64,000 nucleotides of DNA from an uncultured Lachnospiraceae bacterium (GCA_947625015.1 CANQMR010000013.1:1-64000); one strand, 5' to 3'. Counted from the first letter of the stretch, positions 36,094-45,764 are shown. Notes: generated from the sequence alone by a model not told the origin. Numbers and translations: made by a program.

Positions 36094-36702
36094 CTATATT
36101 TTCTGCTCCTTTGCCTGCCATTTATAAAGCAGTCTCCGCAGCAGGCAGTCTATACCGTATCCCAGAACAGAGAGCCCCACTCCCGCGAAGGCCATCTGCG
36201 GAGAATCAACGAGCAATTTCTCCGCCACCCTGTCATTAAGCAACAAAAACCATGTCGCTACCAGGGCGACTCCGAAGACAATAACAACCAATAACATATA
36301 TATGCTGTTCGCCTTGTTCGCCAGCGTTAAATATACTCCATATCCTCCAATCCACAGGCCGGGTATCAGCCAGCCGGGAGTTCCGCCGCAAAAATGTCCA
36401 ACCCCCACAATCACAGCCCATTCCGCGATTACAGTGAGCAGGCACAAAATATCCTGAAACCTTATTTCCAGAATCCTTCTCTTCGGCGAGGCCGCAATAT
36501 ACTCAGCTGACAACAGCCTGCGCGCTAATGCCGGAACCATTCTGCCGGCCATAACCACAAAATACCAGCCCAAAGACCACCAGCCGTCAGAAAGCAACCC
36601 TGTTGCCACAGCATAAAGCAGAATAAAACCCCCGCCGATAAGCGTTACCTTTATTTGGTCGCTGTATCTTAACAGGCGAAAGCACTTTTTTATCTCAGTC
36701 AT
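36094..36702 (-). CDS. ABC-2-like membrane protein, second permease
   Basis: 202 residues from the ATG at 36702 (AAGGAG upstream). Five to six hydrophobic segments (VTLIGGGFILLYAVATGLL, LLTVIAEWAVIVGVGHF, SIYMLLVVIVFGVALVATWF). It overlaps the end of the preceding permease by 8 bases, so translation is coupled. Presumed subunit of the GntR-linked ABC exporter; no family assigned. Confidence 0.65.
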   Translation of the reverse strand: MTEIKKCFRLLRYSDQIKVTLIGGGFILLYAVATGLLSDGWWSLGWYFVVMAGRMVPALARRLLSAEYIAASPKRRILEIRFQDILCLLTVIAEWAVIVGVGHFCGGTPGWLIPGLWIGGYGVYLTLANKANSIYMLLVVIVFGVALVATWFLLLNDRVAEKLLVDSPQMAFAGVGLSVLGYGIDCLLRRLLYKWQAKEQKI

Positions 36703-37360
36703 AGTACCGCTCCTTCCCCTTTTTTTGCAATGTTCTCTCCATGATAAGCTCTGACAGAATATCCGCCGCAAACAATATGCCGCACACCCGGATATTCCCC
36801 GTCTGGGTATACTGCATCAAAACCGGCATGAGAATCCCTGAGCCGACATAATACACCAAAAGATTGACGACAAGGTTTCCGGTGCACCGGGAAAGCAGCA
36901 GGCTCGCTTCCTCAAAAAGGAAAACCAGAAACGCTCCGGTCAGGCAGCACACAGCCACATCTGCAAACCCTTTTCCGTTCCATGCATACAATGAAAGGCA
37001 GCCGCCCATGCACACAAGCGCACCGGCGCCCCTTCTTAACGCGTCTGCGAACAGCGCCTTTTGCAGCATGGAAAATCCCCTGCCGGAGGTCATCAGATAT
37101 TCCAGTTGGGCTCCCTCCCTCGCTCCAATGCCCAAAAACAGATAAGTATTCAGCAAACACTCCGCCAGATAACAGCCTGTTCCGGCAAGCCCCGCAAATA
37201 AAGGAATCATGATTGCAAGCCTTCCTTCCGGCAACGCAGCAAACAGGCGAAAGCCCAACGCCTGTATTCCGGCAAGGAAAAACAGCGGCAGAGCATAGAC
37301 ACCTATCAACAGCCATTTTCGCGGAAAAAACACATGGTAGTTCTTCCATAATTGTCCCAT
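36695..37360 (-). CDS. ABC transporter membrane protein, first permease
   Basis: 221 residues from the ATG at 37360 (GGAGGAAG upstream); the longer frame reaches into the ATPase gene. Six hydrophobic segments, including LLIGVYALPLFFLAGIQAL, LAIMIPLFAGLAGTGCYLAE and NLLVYYVGSGILMPVLM. Follows the ATPase gene by 19 bases and pairs with the overlapping permease downstream. Confidence 0.7.
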   Translation of the reverse strand: MGQLWKNYHVFFPRKWLLIGVYALPLFFLAGIQALGFRLFAALPEGRLAIMIPLFAGLAGTGCYLAECLLNTYLFLGIGAREGAQLEYLMTSGRGFSMLQKALFADALRRGAGALVCMGGCLSLYAWNGKGFADVAVCCLTGAFLVFLFEEASLLLSRCTGNLVVNLLVYYVGSGILMPVLMQYTQTGNIRVCGILFAADILSELIMERTLQKKGKERYYD

Positions 37361-37379
37361 AACTCTTCCTCCTTCCCTG

Positions 37380-38273
37380 CTATGCGGAAACATCTTCCTC
37401 CATCTGGAGGACCGTATTCTGTTTCATCACTGCCACGCAAATCTGGGAGAGCGTCGGCGTCTCCACAGCAATGTCCAGTCCACTTAACTGCTCAAGCTCC
37501 GATTGCAGGCAAAGCCCCTCATAGCCATAAGCATTCCGCCTGCATCCAATCAACAGCTTTTCCGCCTGCTTTTCTTCTCCTCTTTCGCCCTTCACAAGGG
37601 CGTATTTTTCCTTTAACTCCTCCACAAACCCTTCTTCCACAATGCGTCCCTGCTCTAAAATAATCGCATAATCAGTCACATTTTCCATATCCGCCACATT
37701 GTGGGTGGAGAAAAATACCGTCCGTTCCCCGTCGCCTTCGTCCAAGTAATCCCGCAGCATGGCACAGAGCATATCCCGCATCAGCGGGTCTAACGGGGAC
37801 GCAGGTTCATCTAACAGCAAAAGCCTCGTATCTCTGGCAAATGCAGCCGCCAACATCGTCTTCATCTTAGTTCCGTCTGACAGCTTGGCAATGCTCTTTT
37901 TCCCCATATCCACGCCTAACCGTCTGCAAAGCTGCTGGTATCTGTCCCTGTGGAAATGGTCGAACAAAAGCTCTCCTGCCTTTCCCACATTGTCCACCGT
38001 CCAATGCGACATAAAATAATTGTTCGGTCCCACATAGCCTGTATTCTCCCGAATCTCCTCATCTGTCATTGCGTCGTCAAAATATTCTATCCCGCCCTGA
38101 TAATCCAATCGCACCCCGCCTAAAATCCGTAGGAGAGTGCTTTTGCCCGCGCCGTTTTCTCCAATCAGCGCAGTCGCAAACCCCTTCGGAATTCTCAATT
38201 CCGGAATCTCCAACGCAAATTTCTTATAGCGTTTTTTCAACTCTTTCACTGTAACCGCTGCCTGTATCTCCAT
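37380..38273 (-). CDS. ABC transporter ATP-binding protein (YtrB-like)
   Basis: 297 residues. Walker A GENGAGKST, Walker B RLLLLDEPASPLDPL, a degenerate signature (KLSDGTKMKT where LSGGQ is usual), and an H-loop (FFSTHNVADM). ABC-type exporter ATPase of the YtrB/CcmA group. Preceded by a GntR-YtrA-type regulator and followed by two membrane proteins. In the B. subtilis counterpart the operon answers to cell-wall antibiotics; that stimulus is an analogy here. Confidence 0.88.
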   Translation of the reverse strand: MEIQAAVTVKELKKRYKKFALEIPELRIPKGFATALIGENGAGKSTLLRILGGVRLDYQGGIEYFDDAMTDEEIRENTGYVGPNNYFMSHWTVDNVGKAGELLFDHFHRDRYQQLCRRLGVDMGKKSIAKLSDGTKMKTMLAAAFARDTRLLLLDEPASPLDPLMRDMLCAMLRDYLDEGDGERTVFFSTHNVADMENVTDYAIILEQGRIVEEGFVEELKEKYALVKGERGEEKQAEKLLIGCRRNAYGYEGLCLQSELEQLSGLDIAVETPTLSQICVAVMKQNTVLQMEEDVSA

Positions 38274-38288
38274 AACAATCTCCTTCCT

Positions 38289-38657
38289 CTACTCCATGTC
38301 CAAAAGAATTTTAAAGGCTTCTACAACCTCTTCATTGCCAAGTCCGGCTATTCTGGCGGCCTTAATGGCGTCCTGCATACTCTCCTCCATCTTCCGGATA
38401 TGCTGTTCCCGCAGCATCTCGCTGTCCTGCGCATTGACATAGTAACCCTTTCCCTGCATTGCCGTTACCAGCCCCTGCTTTTCCAGCTCCTCATAGGCTT
38501 TCATGGTGGTAATCACGCTGATTCTAAGCTCTCTGGCCAATCCTCTGATAGACGGGAGATACTCCCCCTCCTTCCATTTCCCTGCCAGAATATCCTCCTG
38601 AAACTGCGCGGCAATCTGCTGATATATGGGAACGCCCGAATTTTGTAATATCTTCAT
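38289..38657 (-). CDS. GntR-family transcriptional regulator (YtrA type)
   Basis: 122 residues. N-terminal winged helix-turn-helix (GVPIYQQIAAQFQEDILAGKW, LPSIRGLARELRISVITTMKAYEELEKQGLV) with the short C-terminal dimerisation tail of the YtrA subfamily. GAGGTGA ribosome binding site. First gene of the ABC operon; likely repressor of its own promoter. Confidence 0.9.
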   Translation of the reverse strand: MKILQNSGVPIYQQIAAQFQEDILAGKWKEGEYLPSIRGLARELRISVITTMKAYEELEKQGLVTAMQGKGYYVNAQDSEMLREQHIRKMEESMQDAIKAARIAGLGNEEVVEAFKILLDME

Positions 38658-38696
38658 GGTTTCACCTCGTTCCTGTTGCCAACTGTTTATATGTTA

Positions 38697-38725
38697 TATA
38701 TACACTATAATCACTTATGTGTCAA
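38697..38725 (-). promoter_or_regulatory. Promoter of the GntR-ABC operon
   Basis: Consensus TTGACA (38725-38720), 17 bases, TATATA (38702-38697) on the minus strand. The spacer and -10 region include AGTGTA ... ATAACA-like half-sites that would suit a GntR operator. Confidence 0.75.
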
Positions 38726-38747
38726 TACATTTTTTCAAAACGCAAAA

Positions 38748-38774
38748 GCCGCACCGGCTGTTTGCCGGTGCGGC
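38748..38774 (-). terminator. Terminator of the SsuABC-type operon
   Basis: Perfect 11-bp stem GCCGCACCGGC/GCCGGTGCGGC with a 5-base loop and a T-run on the minus strand (TTTTGCGTTTTG). Confidence 0.85.
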
Positions 38775-38796
38775 CCTTTTCATCTATTTATCGCTT

Positions 38797-39564
38797 CTAA
38801 TGTCCCTGTACCCAAAGTCCCCGCTTTACCAAAAGTTTTTTCTCAATAACGGAGAAAATGCATTTATCAATCACGATTCCCACAACCACAATGACTACCA
38901 TAACCAGCATAACCTGATTAATATCCGCTAAATCCCGTCCCAAAATCAACGTCTGTCCAAGACCGATAGAGGTGGTCATCACCTCACCGGCCATCAGGGC
39001 GCGCCACGCAAAAGACCAGCCCTGCTTTAACCCGGTCACCAGCTCCGGCAGGCAGGCCGGAAAGATTACATGACGGTATAGCTGCCGCTTTCCTGCTCCC
39101 ATGGTAAGCGCCGCCTTAATATAAATCGGCTGCACATTTTTAATGGCGTTATCTACAGAAATCGCAATACTGAAAGCCGCTCCCATTACCACAACAAACA
39201 GGATTGCCTGCGTGGACAGCCCAAACCACAAAATGGAAAAGGGCACCCAGCAGACGCTGGGCAATGTCTGTATGCCAAGAATCAACGGCTTTAAGTTCTT
39301 TTGCAGATATTTAAAATGATTGATTAAAAGTCCTACCGCCAGACCGATGAGTACCGCAATCAGATATCCGGCAATTCCCCGCAGAAGGGAGTTTCCCGTT
39401 GCCTGCAATAAGGTTCCGTCGCTTAAAAGCTCCACAAACCGCTCCCCGACGCCTAAAGGCGAGGGTACGGAATACGGCTTAAACACTTCCATCAAATCCA
39501 CAAAAACCCAGTAAAAGCCCTGCCATACCGCCAGCAGGATACAAAGAAAAATCACAATGCTCAT
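38797..39564 (-). CDS. ABC transporter permease, SsuC/TauC type
   Basis: 255 residues from the ATG at 39564, which overlaps the ATPase stop by one base (TGATG). Six membrane segments and the permease EAA-like loop (AALTMGAGKRQLYRHVIFPACLPELVTGLKQGW, given as KRQLYRHVIFPACLPEL). Importer family for sulfonates, taurine, nitrate or thiamine precursors. Third gene of the ssuA-ssuB-ssuC order. Confidence 0.9.
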   Translation of the reverse strand: MSIVIFLCILLAVWQGFYWVFVDLMEVFKPYSVPSPLGVGERFVELLSDGTLLQATGNSLLRGIAGYLIAVLIGLAVGLLINHFKYLQKNLKPLILGIQTLPSVCWVPFSILWFGLSTQAILFVVVMGAAFSIAISVDNAIKNVQPIYIKAALTMGAGKRQLYRHVIFPACLPELVTGLKQGWSFAWRALMAGEVMTTSIGLGQTLILGRDLADINQVMLVMVVIVVVGIVIDKCIFSVIEKKLLVKRGLWVQGH

Positions 39565-40304
39565 CAATAGTCCTCCCCTCTGATTTTTGCCAGAATCCCT
39601 CTACGCAGCTCCACAAATTCCGGTGAATACACATGACGAGGCCGCTCTAAATCAATATTGACAATCTCCGGCGCTTTATCCTCCAAGGAGAGCACGACTA
39701 CCCGGTCTCCGAGATATACCGCCTCCTCCACACTGTGGGTAATGAATAAAATCGTGCGCTTTGTTTCCATCCATATCTGCTGTAGCTCCTGGCGCAGACG
39801 GTTAGACGTCTGCTTATCCAGAGCAGAGAACGGTTCGTCCATCAACAGCACTTCGGAATCCATGGTAAGCGCTCTGGCTAAAGCCGTCCGCTGCCGCATA
39901 CCGCCGGAAATCTGGTGAATCGGATAATCCCTGTAATCCAGCAGATTTACCATTTTCAGATAATGGACTGCCTTTTCCTCTTGCTCCTCTGCGGAAACTC
40001 CGGCCAGCTTCATTCCAAATTTCACATTATCAATTACATTTAACCAGGGATAAAGCCCATGGTCCTGAAACATCACCGTCCGGTCTGCTCCCGGTCCGGT
40101 TATCTCCTTGCCGTTTAACAAAATCTGGCCCCCGGAAGGCTCTATCAGACCTGCCACCAGATTAAGCAATGTACTTTTTCCACAGCCGGAGGCGCCTACG
40201 ATACAGACAAACTCCCCCGACTCTATCTCCAGATTGATTTCCCTTAATGTAGCATTTTCACTGTCTTCAAAATGCTTACTCAGATTAATTAACTGTAACG
40301 ACAT
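39564..40304 (-). CDS. ABC transporter ATP-binding protein, SsuB/TauB type
   Basis: 246 residues. Walker A GASGCGKST, signature QISGGMRQR, Walker B EVLLMDEPFSALD, H-loop ITHSVEEA. Nitrate/sulfonate/taurine importer ATPase. AGGAGGAG ribosome binding site, 8 bases after the binding protein gene. Confidence 0.92.
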   Translation of the reverse strand: MSLQLINLSKHFEDSENATLREINLEIESGEFVCIVGASGCGKSTLLNLVAGLIEPSGGQILLNGKEITGPGADRTVMFQDHGLYPWLNVIDNVKFGMKLAGVSAEEQEEKAVHYLKMVNLLDYRDYPIHQISGGMRQRTALARALTMDSEVLLMDEPFSALDKQTSNRLRQELQQIWMETKRTILFITHSVEEAVYLGDRVVVLSLEDKAPEIVNIDLERPRHVYSPEFVELRRGILAKIRGEDY

Positions 40305-40312
40305 AGCTCCTC

Positions 40313-41290
40313 CTACTCTGCAAACAGACTGGCTTCTTCTGGCACCTCGTCAATCAGCTCTTGCTGCTTACTGATATCCGCAAAGCCCATAATGGAATCC
40401 CTGTTCATCTCTGCGCTGACCTCCATCCGCTCGAAGGCCTTTTTGATAATGGATTCACTTAACGCCTTGCCGGTAGCCGCATCTAACTCCTGATTAATGA
40501 CTGTCAGAGAACCCTCCTGATCATCATTTATCTTAGCGGTAGCTGCCTCATGCTCCTGTAAGAATTTCTCTACCAAATCTGGGTGCTCCTCCAAAAATTC
40601 CTTCCGCACAACCACTACTGCCACATCATAGTTGCCCTCCATATAGATTTCATCATAATCTAACAGAATCTTTGAGCCCTGTTCCTCTAAAGTCGCTCCC
40701 CATGGCTCCGGTACCAAGGCGGCGTCAATGTCGCCCCGTTCCATCATATTTGCGACGTCCGCATTAGCTACCGCCGTAACGGTTACATCTCCGCCTTCCG
40801 ATACCTGCTTTAAACCGTTTTGCTCTAATAAATCCAGCAAACACAGATATTGGGTATTGCCAATCTGAGGAATGGCAACCGTCTTCCCTGACAGGTCTGC
40901 AACGCTTTTAATCTCCGAATCCTGACCGGTTACCAAAACCGCTCCGCCTTTCGTCGCCCCGGATAAGATCACCACATCTCCGCCGGATTTCGCATAAGCG
41001 CTGATTGCCGGCACCGGGCCGATATATCCGATATCAATGTCCCCTGCAAAAAGGGCCTCCACCTCTGCCGGTCCGGCGTTAAAGGCCGTCCAACTTACCT
41101 GCGCCTCATCGCCATAAGCATTTTCCAGAGATTGTTCCGATTTCATCAGCAATGCCTGAGCATGCGTTATATTGTTAAAATATCCGATGTGTACCTCCGT
41201 TGTCTCCTCGGCTGCCTTTCCACAGCCTGTGGCTCCCAAAGCTGTAACACCCAACATTCCCATTACCAGTAATTTCTTCCAGATTTTCAT
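40313..41290 (-). CDS. ABC transporter substrate-binding lipoprotein, SsuA/TauA type
   Basis: 325 residues. Signal peptide with lipobox (VTALGATGCGK), so anchored at the cell surface. NMT1/THI5-like periplasmic fold: HIGYFNNITHAQALLMK, SGATKGGAVLVTG, GKTVAIPQIGNTQYLCLL and ALVPEPWG. Substrate cannot be told from sequence: aliphatic sulfonate, taurine or pyrimidine precursor. No desulfonation gene (ssuD or tauD) is in the window. Confidence 0.88.
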   Translation of the reverse strand: MKIWKKLLVMGMLGVTALGATGCGKAAEETTEVHIGYFNNITHAQALLMKSEQSLENAYGDEAQVSWTAFNAGPAEVEALFAGDIDIGYIGPVPAISAYAKSGGDVVILSGATKGGAVLVTGQDSEIKSVADLSGKTVAIPQIGNTQYLCLLDLLEQNGLKQVSEGGDVTVTAVANADVANMMERGDIDAALVPEPWGATLEEQGSKILLDYDEIYMEGNYDVAVVVVRKEFLEEHPDLVEKFLQEHEAATAKINDDQEGSLTVINQELDAATGKALSESIIKKAFERMEVSAEMNRDSIMGFADISKQQELIDEVPEEASLFAE

Positions 41291-41418
41291 TTTCTTTTCG
41301 TCCCTTCTTATGATTATCTTTGTCTTTTCCTAATTAAGTATGTTATTTTATAGATGTGTAAAAAATGTGTGATGTTTTAGCTATGACAATCGGCCTCAAA
41401 AAAGCGACCATATAAAAA

Positions 41419-41468
41419 GAGAGGCCGTCTTCCGTCTGTCATATCCATTGACAGTATCGACGCCTCTC
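41419..41468 (-). terminator. Branched terminator after proS
   Basis: Outer stem GAGAGGC...GCCTCTC extended by CGTC/GACG with a bulge, enclosing an inner CTGTCA/TGACAG stem; TTTTTATAT follows on the minus strand. It lies between proS and the SsuA gene. Region 41291-41410 holds only weak promoter-like matches (TATAAA near 41345). Confidence 0.75.
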
Positions 41469-41542
41469 AAAAAGTCCCGCCTATGCTCACTACCATTTAC
41501 ATTTACATTCCCAAATCTGTATGAATAAAACCGGTAATGTTA

Positions 41543-42976
41543 TTAATATGCCCGTCCAAAATACACCATCTTCTTTGCCGGTCTGCCGCAATGCACGCAG
41601 GTATCCGCCAGTTTTTCCTGGGTAAAGGGCATACACCGCGTGGAAGCTCCGGTCTCGTCCTTAATGGCTTCCTCACATTCGGTTTCACCACACCACATGG
41701 CTTTAATAAAACCCTGCTTCTTTTCAATAATATCCGTAAACTCGTCCCAGTTCACAGCCGTATGGGTATTGGCCTCTCTATGGGCTAATGCCTTATTATA
41801 CATATCCTGCTGCATGGTCTCTAAAAGCTGTCCGATTACGGATTCAATCTCGTCTAAGGAAACCTCCTGCTTATCTCCGGTATCCCGGCGTACCACTAAC
41901 GCCTTGTTGGCCTCAATATCGCGGGGACCAATCTCCACGCGAAGCGGAATCCCCCGCATTTCCTGCTCGGCAAATTTCCACCCCGGATTCTTATCCGAAT
42001 CATCTACCTTAACCCGGTAAGCGGAAAGTTTGTCCTTAAGCTCCGCCGCCTTTTCCAGAACACCTTCTTTTTTCTGCATTACCGGAACAATCATCACCTG
42101 AACCGGCGCAACCTTCGGCGGAAGCACCAGGCCGGAATTGTCCCCATGCACCATGATAATGGCGCCAATCAAACGGGTGGTCATTCCCCATGAGGTCTGA
42201 TGCACATATTCCAGCTTATTGTCTTTGCTTGTATACTGAATGCCAAACGCCTTTGCAAAACCGTCGCCAAAATTGTGGCTGGTGCCGGACTGAAGCGCCT
42301 TGCCGTCATGCATCAGTGCTTCTATGGTATAGGTGGCCTTGGCCCCGGCAAATTTCTCCTTCTCTGTCTTCTGTCCCCGGACTACCGGTATGGCAAGCAC
42401 CTCCTCGCAGAAATCCGCATAGACATTCAACATCTGTATGGTCCGCTCCTCGGCTTCCTTGGCCGTAGCGTGGGCGGTATGTCCCTCCTGCCACAAAAAT
42501 TCCCTGGAACGCAGAAACGGTCTGGTCTCCTTTTCCCAGCGGACGACAGAACACCACTGGTTGTACACTTTTGGCAGATCCCGGTAGGACTCAATCTCAT
42601 TTTTATAAAAATCACAGAACAGGGTTTCGGAAGTCGGCCTTACGCAAAGCCGCTCCTGCAATTCATTTAAGCCGCCATGCGTAACCCACGCCACCTCTGG
42701 CGCAAAGCCCTCAACATGGTCCTTTTCCTTTTGCAGCAGACTTTCCGGAATGAACATCGGAAGATATACATTCTCTACGCCCGTCTCCTTGAATCTGGCA
42801 TCTAACTGCCGTTCAATCAATTCCCATATAGCGTAACCGGCAGGCTTGATTACCATGCAGCCCTTCACGCTGGTATAATCAATCAAATCTGCCTTTAACA
42901 CAACATCCGTATACCACTGGGCAAAATCCTCCTCCATGGAGGTAATCTGTTCCACTAATTTCTTATCCTTGGCCAT
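41543..42976 (-). CDS. proS: Prolyl-tRNA synthetase, archaeal/eukaryal type
   Basis: 477 residues from the ATG at 42976 (AAGGAGAAAC upstream). Class II core: [21 protein letters not shown] (motif 1 area), [11 protein letters not shown] and [18 protein letters not shown] (motif 2), [11 protein letters not shown]-like and [19 protein letters not shown] (motif 3). There is no bacterial editing insertion; instead a C-terminal zinc-binding domain (CGETECEE ... [18 protein letters not shown]) marks the eukaryal-archaeal type 3 form used by some Clostridia. Confidence 0.96.
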   Translation of the reverse strand: MAKDKKLVEQITSMEEDFAQWYTDVVLKADLIDYTSVKGCMVIKPAGYAIWELIERQLDARFKETGVENVYLPMFIPESLLQKEKDHVEGFAPEVAWVTHGGLNELQERLCVRPTSETLFCDFYKNEIESYRDLPKVYNQWCSVVRWEKETRPFLRSREFLWQEGHTAHATAKEAEERTIQMLNVYADFCEEVLAIPVVRGQKTEKEKFAGAKATYTIEALMHDGKALQSGTSHNFGDGFAKAFGIQYTSKDNKLEYVHQTSWGMTTRLIGAIIMVHGDNSGLVLPPKVAPVQVMIVPVMQKKEGVLEKAAELKDKLSAYRVKVDDSDKNPGWKFAEQEMRGIPLRVEIGPRDIEANKALVVRRDTGDKQEVSLDEIESVIGQLLETMQQDMYNKALAHREANTHTAVNWDEFTDIIEKKQGFIKAMWCGETECEEAIKDETGASTRCMPFTQEKLADTCVHCGRPAKKMVYFGRAY

Positions 42977-43039
42977 CTTGTTTCTCCTTATTACTCGCTG
43001 GATTGCTCTATTCGGCATATATTATAGCCTTAATCCCTT

Positions 43040-44104
43040 CTATTTGCAAGGGGAGAAGTAATTTACATATAACTCCTTTCCAATCACCACTCCCACAGGT
43101 CCTAATAAAAATCCCGCAACGCCAAAAAGCCGGAACCCCACATACATACTGAGTATTGTCAGCAGCGGTTTCATCCCCACTTTATTTCCAATCATTTTGG
43201 GTTCTGTAATCTGGCGGGTAAGCAGACACGCCAGATAGGCAATCACCAAAATCCCCGCCTGCCCTAATTTCCCTGCCAGCAGCAAAAATACACTATAGGG
43301 AATCAGCACCAATCCGGCCCCTAACACCGGCAGCGCATCCACAATCGCCGTCAACGGGCCCAATACCAGATAATAGGGCTGGCGTATTATCAGATACGCC
43401 AATGTACAGATGATTCCATCCAGCAACATAATCATGCCCTGCGCCTTCATATAAGTCCGAAATGCTTCCCTGCATTTCCAGATAACGCCGCAAAAGACGA
43501 GCCCCTCCTCCGTCGACAAAAGCCTTTTCCGAATCTGCTCATAATCCTGAATGATAAAAACGGTAGCTATGACCATAAGAAAAATCTCAAATACAAAACG
43601 GAACATCTGCCCCGCCATCTGCATGGAATAACTGGTAACCCGGGGAAGCAGCGTCAGACGGGAAGTATTCCACAGATTTCCGGCCAGACTGCTGATATAT
43701 TGATAGCATACGCCTTCCTCCACATGCAGAAATACATCCGCCCGACAGCAGCAATCTTTCAGAAAGCACGCCGCCTTCGCCTGATAAAAAGGAAGATTTA
43801 AGAAGATGCTCTGTCCCTGCCGAACCAGATAACAGAGCAGGCCAAAAAAGAAAAGCAGCAAAAGGAAATAGAGAAAAACTACCGCCAGCACTAACACCCA
43901 CCGTCTTTTTTCTCCACTCCAGACCTCCCTGTCTTTTAACCATTTCCGCAATAAAGGATAATAAAAAAGGGAGACAACGCCTGCTGCCACAAAAGGCAGT
44001 ATCAGAGGCAGAACAAAGCGGAACGCCAGATAAATTCCGACTGCAATTCCCACTCCGGCAAGCCCCCTCTTCCATTGTTTCCCCGGTATCATTCTCTCTT
44101 CCAA
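43040..44104 (-). CDS. AI-2E/UPF0118 family permease (YtvI-like)
   Basis: 354 residues, start TTG at 44104 or ATG at 44092. About eight membrane segments, with the C-terminal signature of the family (GPLTAIVDALPVLGAGLVLIP, KMIGNKVGMKPLLTILSMYVG and FGVAGFLLGPVGVVIG). Sporulation-linked YtvI proteins belong here. A Cys-rich loop (CFLKDCCCRADVF) sits in the extracytoplasmic middle. Transported substrate unknown. It follows the RluA gene's terminator and precedes proS. Confidence 0.85.
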   Translation of the reverse strand: MEERMIPGKQWKRGLAGVGIAVGIYLAFRFVLPLILPFVAAGVVSLFYYPLLRKWLKDREVWSGEKRRWVLVLAVVFLYFLLLLFFFGLLCYLVRQGQSIFLNLPFYQAKAACFLKDCCCRADVFLHVEEGVCYQYISSLAGNLWNTSRLTLLPRVTSYSMQMAGQMFRFVFEIFLMVIATVFIIQDYEQIRKRLLSTEEGLVFCGVIWKCREAFRTYMKAQGMIMLLDGIICTLAYLIIRQPYYLVLGPLTAIVDALPVLGAGLVLIPYSVFLLLAGKLGQAGILVIAYLACLLTRQITEPKMIGNKVGMKPLLTILSMYVGFRLFGVAGFLLGPVGVVIGKELYVNYFSPCK

Positions 44105-44129
44105 ACCAAATCCGTCCCTTTCTCAGGCA

Positions 44130-44190
44130 AAAAACTGTAAAACCACCCGTCAGCTATCTATGTCATATAGCTTACCCTTTCGCAGTTTTT
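44130..44190 (-). terminator. Branched hairpin/terminator between RluA and the permease gene
   Basis: Outer stem AAAACTG/CAGTTTT with a T6 run on the minus strand, enclosing an AGCTAT/ATAGCT stem. Most likely the RluA-gene terminator; a leader function for the permease gene cannot be excluded. Confidence 0.55.
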
Positions 44191-44217
44191 GTCATTCACG
44201 ATCCGGTCTGTCTTATA

Positions 44218-44919
44218 TTAAAATTCATCTAAATCCATAACATCAAAGGCTTCTCCTTCCGGCTCAGCCTTAAATACCATATGCTCCCCGGTTACAGGAT
44301 GTGCAAACTCCAGCCGGGTGGCAAACAGCGCAATCTGCTGATAACTCCCCTTTATTCCCTTGAACAACGGGTTGTACTTGGTATCTCCATAGACGCCTGC
44401 TCCCCGGGCCGCCATCTGCACCCGGATTTGATGGTGCCGCCCGGTATGAAGCCGGATTAACACATAAGATAAAATCCCATTGTCTGTTTCCATCTCGTCT
44501 AACACTTCATATTCCAGACTTGCCTTTTTGGCTCCCTTTGTTCCCTTCTTTACCGGCCGGGAAGTATTCGTTTTTCCATCCCTTAACAGATAATCTTCCA
44601 ACACCCCCGCCTCTTCCGGCAGCTGCCCGGTCAAAACCGCCTGATAATATTTTACCATGGTACCGTCCTGCACCTGGTCGGATAAATCGGCCGCCGCCTT
44701 CTGATTTCTTGCAAAAACCATAATCCCACCCACCGGCCGGTCCAGACGGTGAATTAACGCCAGATAAGGCTCCCCGTCCATTTTCTCCTTTTCAAAAATA
44801 TAACTCTTCAAATAGCTTAACAGGTCCGTATCCCGGCTTTTATCTCCCTGCGCCGGCATACCATAAGGTTTGACGCATACAATAAGGTCTTCGTCCTCAT
44901 ATAAAATATCCACTTTCAT
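44218..44919 (-). CDS. RluA-family pseudouridine synthase
   Basis: 233 residues. Catalytic HRLDRPVGGIMVFARN with the active Asp, plus LHTGRHHQIRVQMA and ILYEDEDLIVCVKP of the RluA family; no S4 domain. Converts uridine to pseudouridine in rRNA or tRNA; the exact target is not predictable. GGAG-type ribosome binding site. Confidence 0.9.
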   Translation of the reverse strand: MKVDILYEDEDLIVCVKPYGMPAQGDKSRDTDLLSYLKSYIFEKEKMDGEPYLALIHRLDRPVGGIMVFARNQKAAADLSDQVQDGTMVKYYQAVLTGQLPEEAGVLEDYLLRDGKTNTSRPVKKGTKGAKKASLEYEVLDEMETDNGILSYVLIRLHTGRHHQIRVQMAARGAGVYGDTKYNPLFKGIKGSYQQIALFATRLEFAHPVTGEHMVFKAEPEGEAFDVMDLDEF

Positions 44920-45022
44920 ATCTCATTACTCCAACGACTATATTTTGCAGAAATTTCTAATTCCCCTGCAACTGCACTTTCTGTAATAAATGCTAATATG
45001 AATCCCCCGTTCTGTCAATCCC

Positions 45023-45709
45023 TTATCCTTTCATTCTATAACCCACGCCCCATACCGTTTGAATATATTGAGGATTATCAATATCCTCCTCAATCTTTTC
45101 TCTTACCCGTTTTACATGTACTGCAACCGTATTGTAAAAGTTATGCAATGCCTGATTATCTTTCCACACAGCAAGATAAATATCCTCCTTGGTAACGACC
45201 TCATTCGGCCGTTGTGCCATATAGAGAAGAATGTCAAATTCTTTAAGCCGCATCAGAATCTGTTCCCCACGCATATGCACGCGACGCTCATAGAGATTAA
45301 TCTCCAGTTCCCGTATTTTTAATATGCCAAAAGGCCTTGTCAGGCGGTCATATCGTTCAATGTGAGTGCGGATTCTTGCCACCAGTTCCATCTGCGAGTA
45401 CGGTTCTGCCAGATAATCATCAACGCCCGCCTCAAAAATTTTAATTTTTTCCCACTCGCCATTACATTCCGACAAGACAATAATGGGTATTTGCGTTAAA
45501 TCCCGTATCTGTCTGCATAGTTCAAAGCAAATCTGTACCCGGCTGCATTCCACTAAGACCAAATTGCTTCTCTGCAAAAGTTCCATTGCCTTATTCCTGT
45601 TTTGGGATGACATATCCATCTCTACCACCGAATATCCGCCAAGCTGAACATAATCTTTAACATGACTGTTCCCGTCCAGTTTTTCCCGCAACAATAAAAT
45701 ATTATGCAA
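45023..45709 (-). CDS. OmpR-family response regulator with degenerate receiver
   Basis: 228 residues from a TTG at 45709 (AGAGGAG eight bases upstream). The C-terminal winged helix is normal (FDILLYMAQRPNEVVTKEDIYLAVWKD, TVAVHVKRVREKI, YIQTVWGVGYRM). The receiver is not: the acidic pocket is RE (ILLLREK), the phosphorylated Asp is Glu (LVLVECSR), and the switch Lys is Glu (YLAEPYS), though the Ser switch remains. It probably works without phosphorylation. No histidine kinase nearby. Upstream DNA has three 20-bp direct repeats. Confidence 0.88.
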   Translation of the reverse strand: MHNILLLREKLDGNSHVKDYVQLGGYSVVEMDMSSQNRNKAMELLQRSNLVLVECSRVQICFELCRQIRDLTQIPIIVLSECNGEWEKIKIFEAGVDDYLAEPYSQMELVARIRTHIERYDRLTRPFGILKIRELEINLYERRVHMRGEQILMRLKEFDILLYMAQRPNEVVTKEDIYLAVWKDNQALHNFYNTVAVHVKRVREKIEEDIDNPQYIQTVWGVGYRMKG

Positions 45710-45728
45710 TACTCTGTCTCCTCTCAAT

Positions 45729-45764
45729 AAAAAAGCTATTATCAATATCTATATTGATAATAGC
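45729..45764 (-). terminator. Perfect 14-bp palindrome with T-run
   Basis: GCTATTATCAATAT/ATATTGATAATAGC with a CT loop, followed by T6 on the minus strand. Fits the murA terminator, yet the response-regulator promoter -10 touches its far edge; it could also be an operator. Confidence 0.65.

Noticed and set aside
41291-41542. Possible riboswitch before the SsuA gene
   Set aside because: The structure lies just after proS with its T-run and fits a terminator; no known aptamer features.
41503-41727. Minus-strand ORF at the end of proS
   Set aside because: Out-of-frame shadow of proS with Arg/Pro-rich composition and no ribosome binding site.
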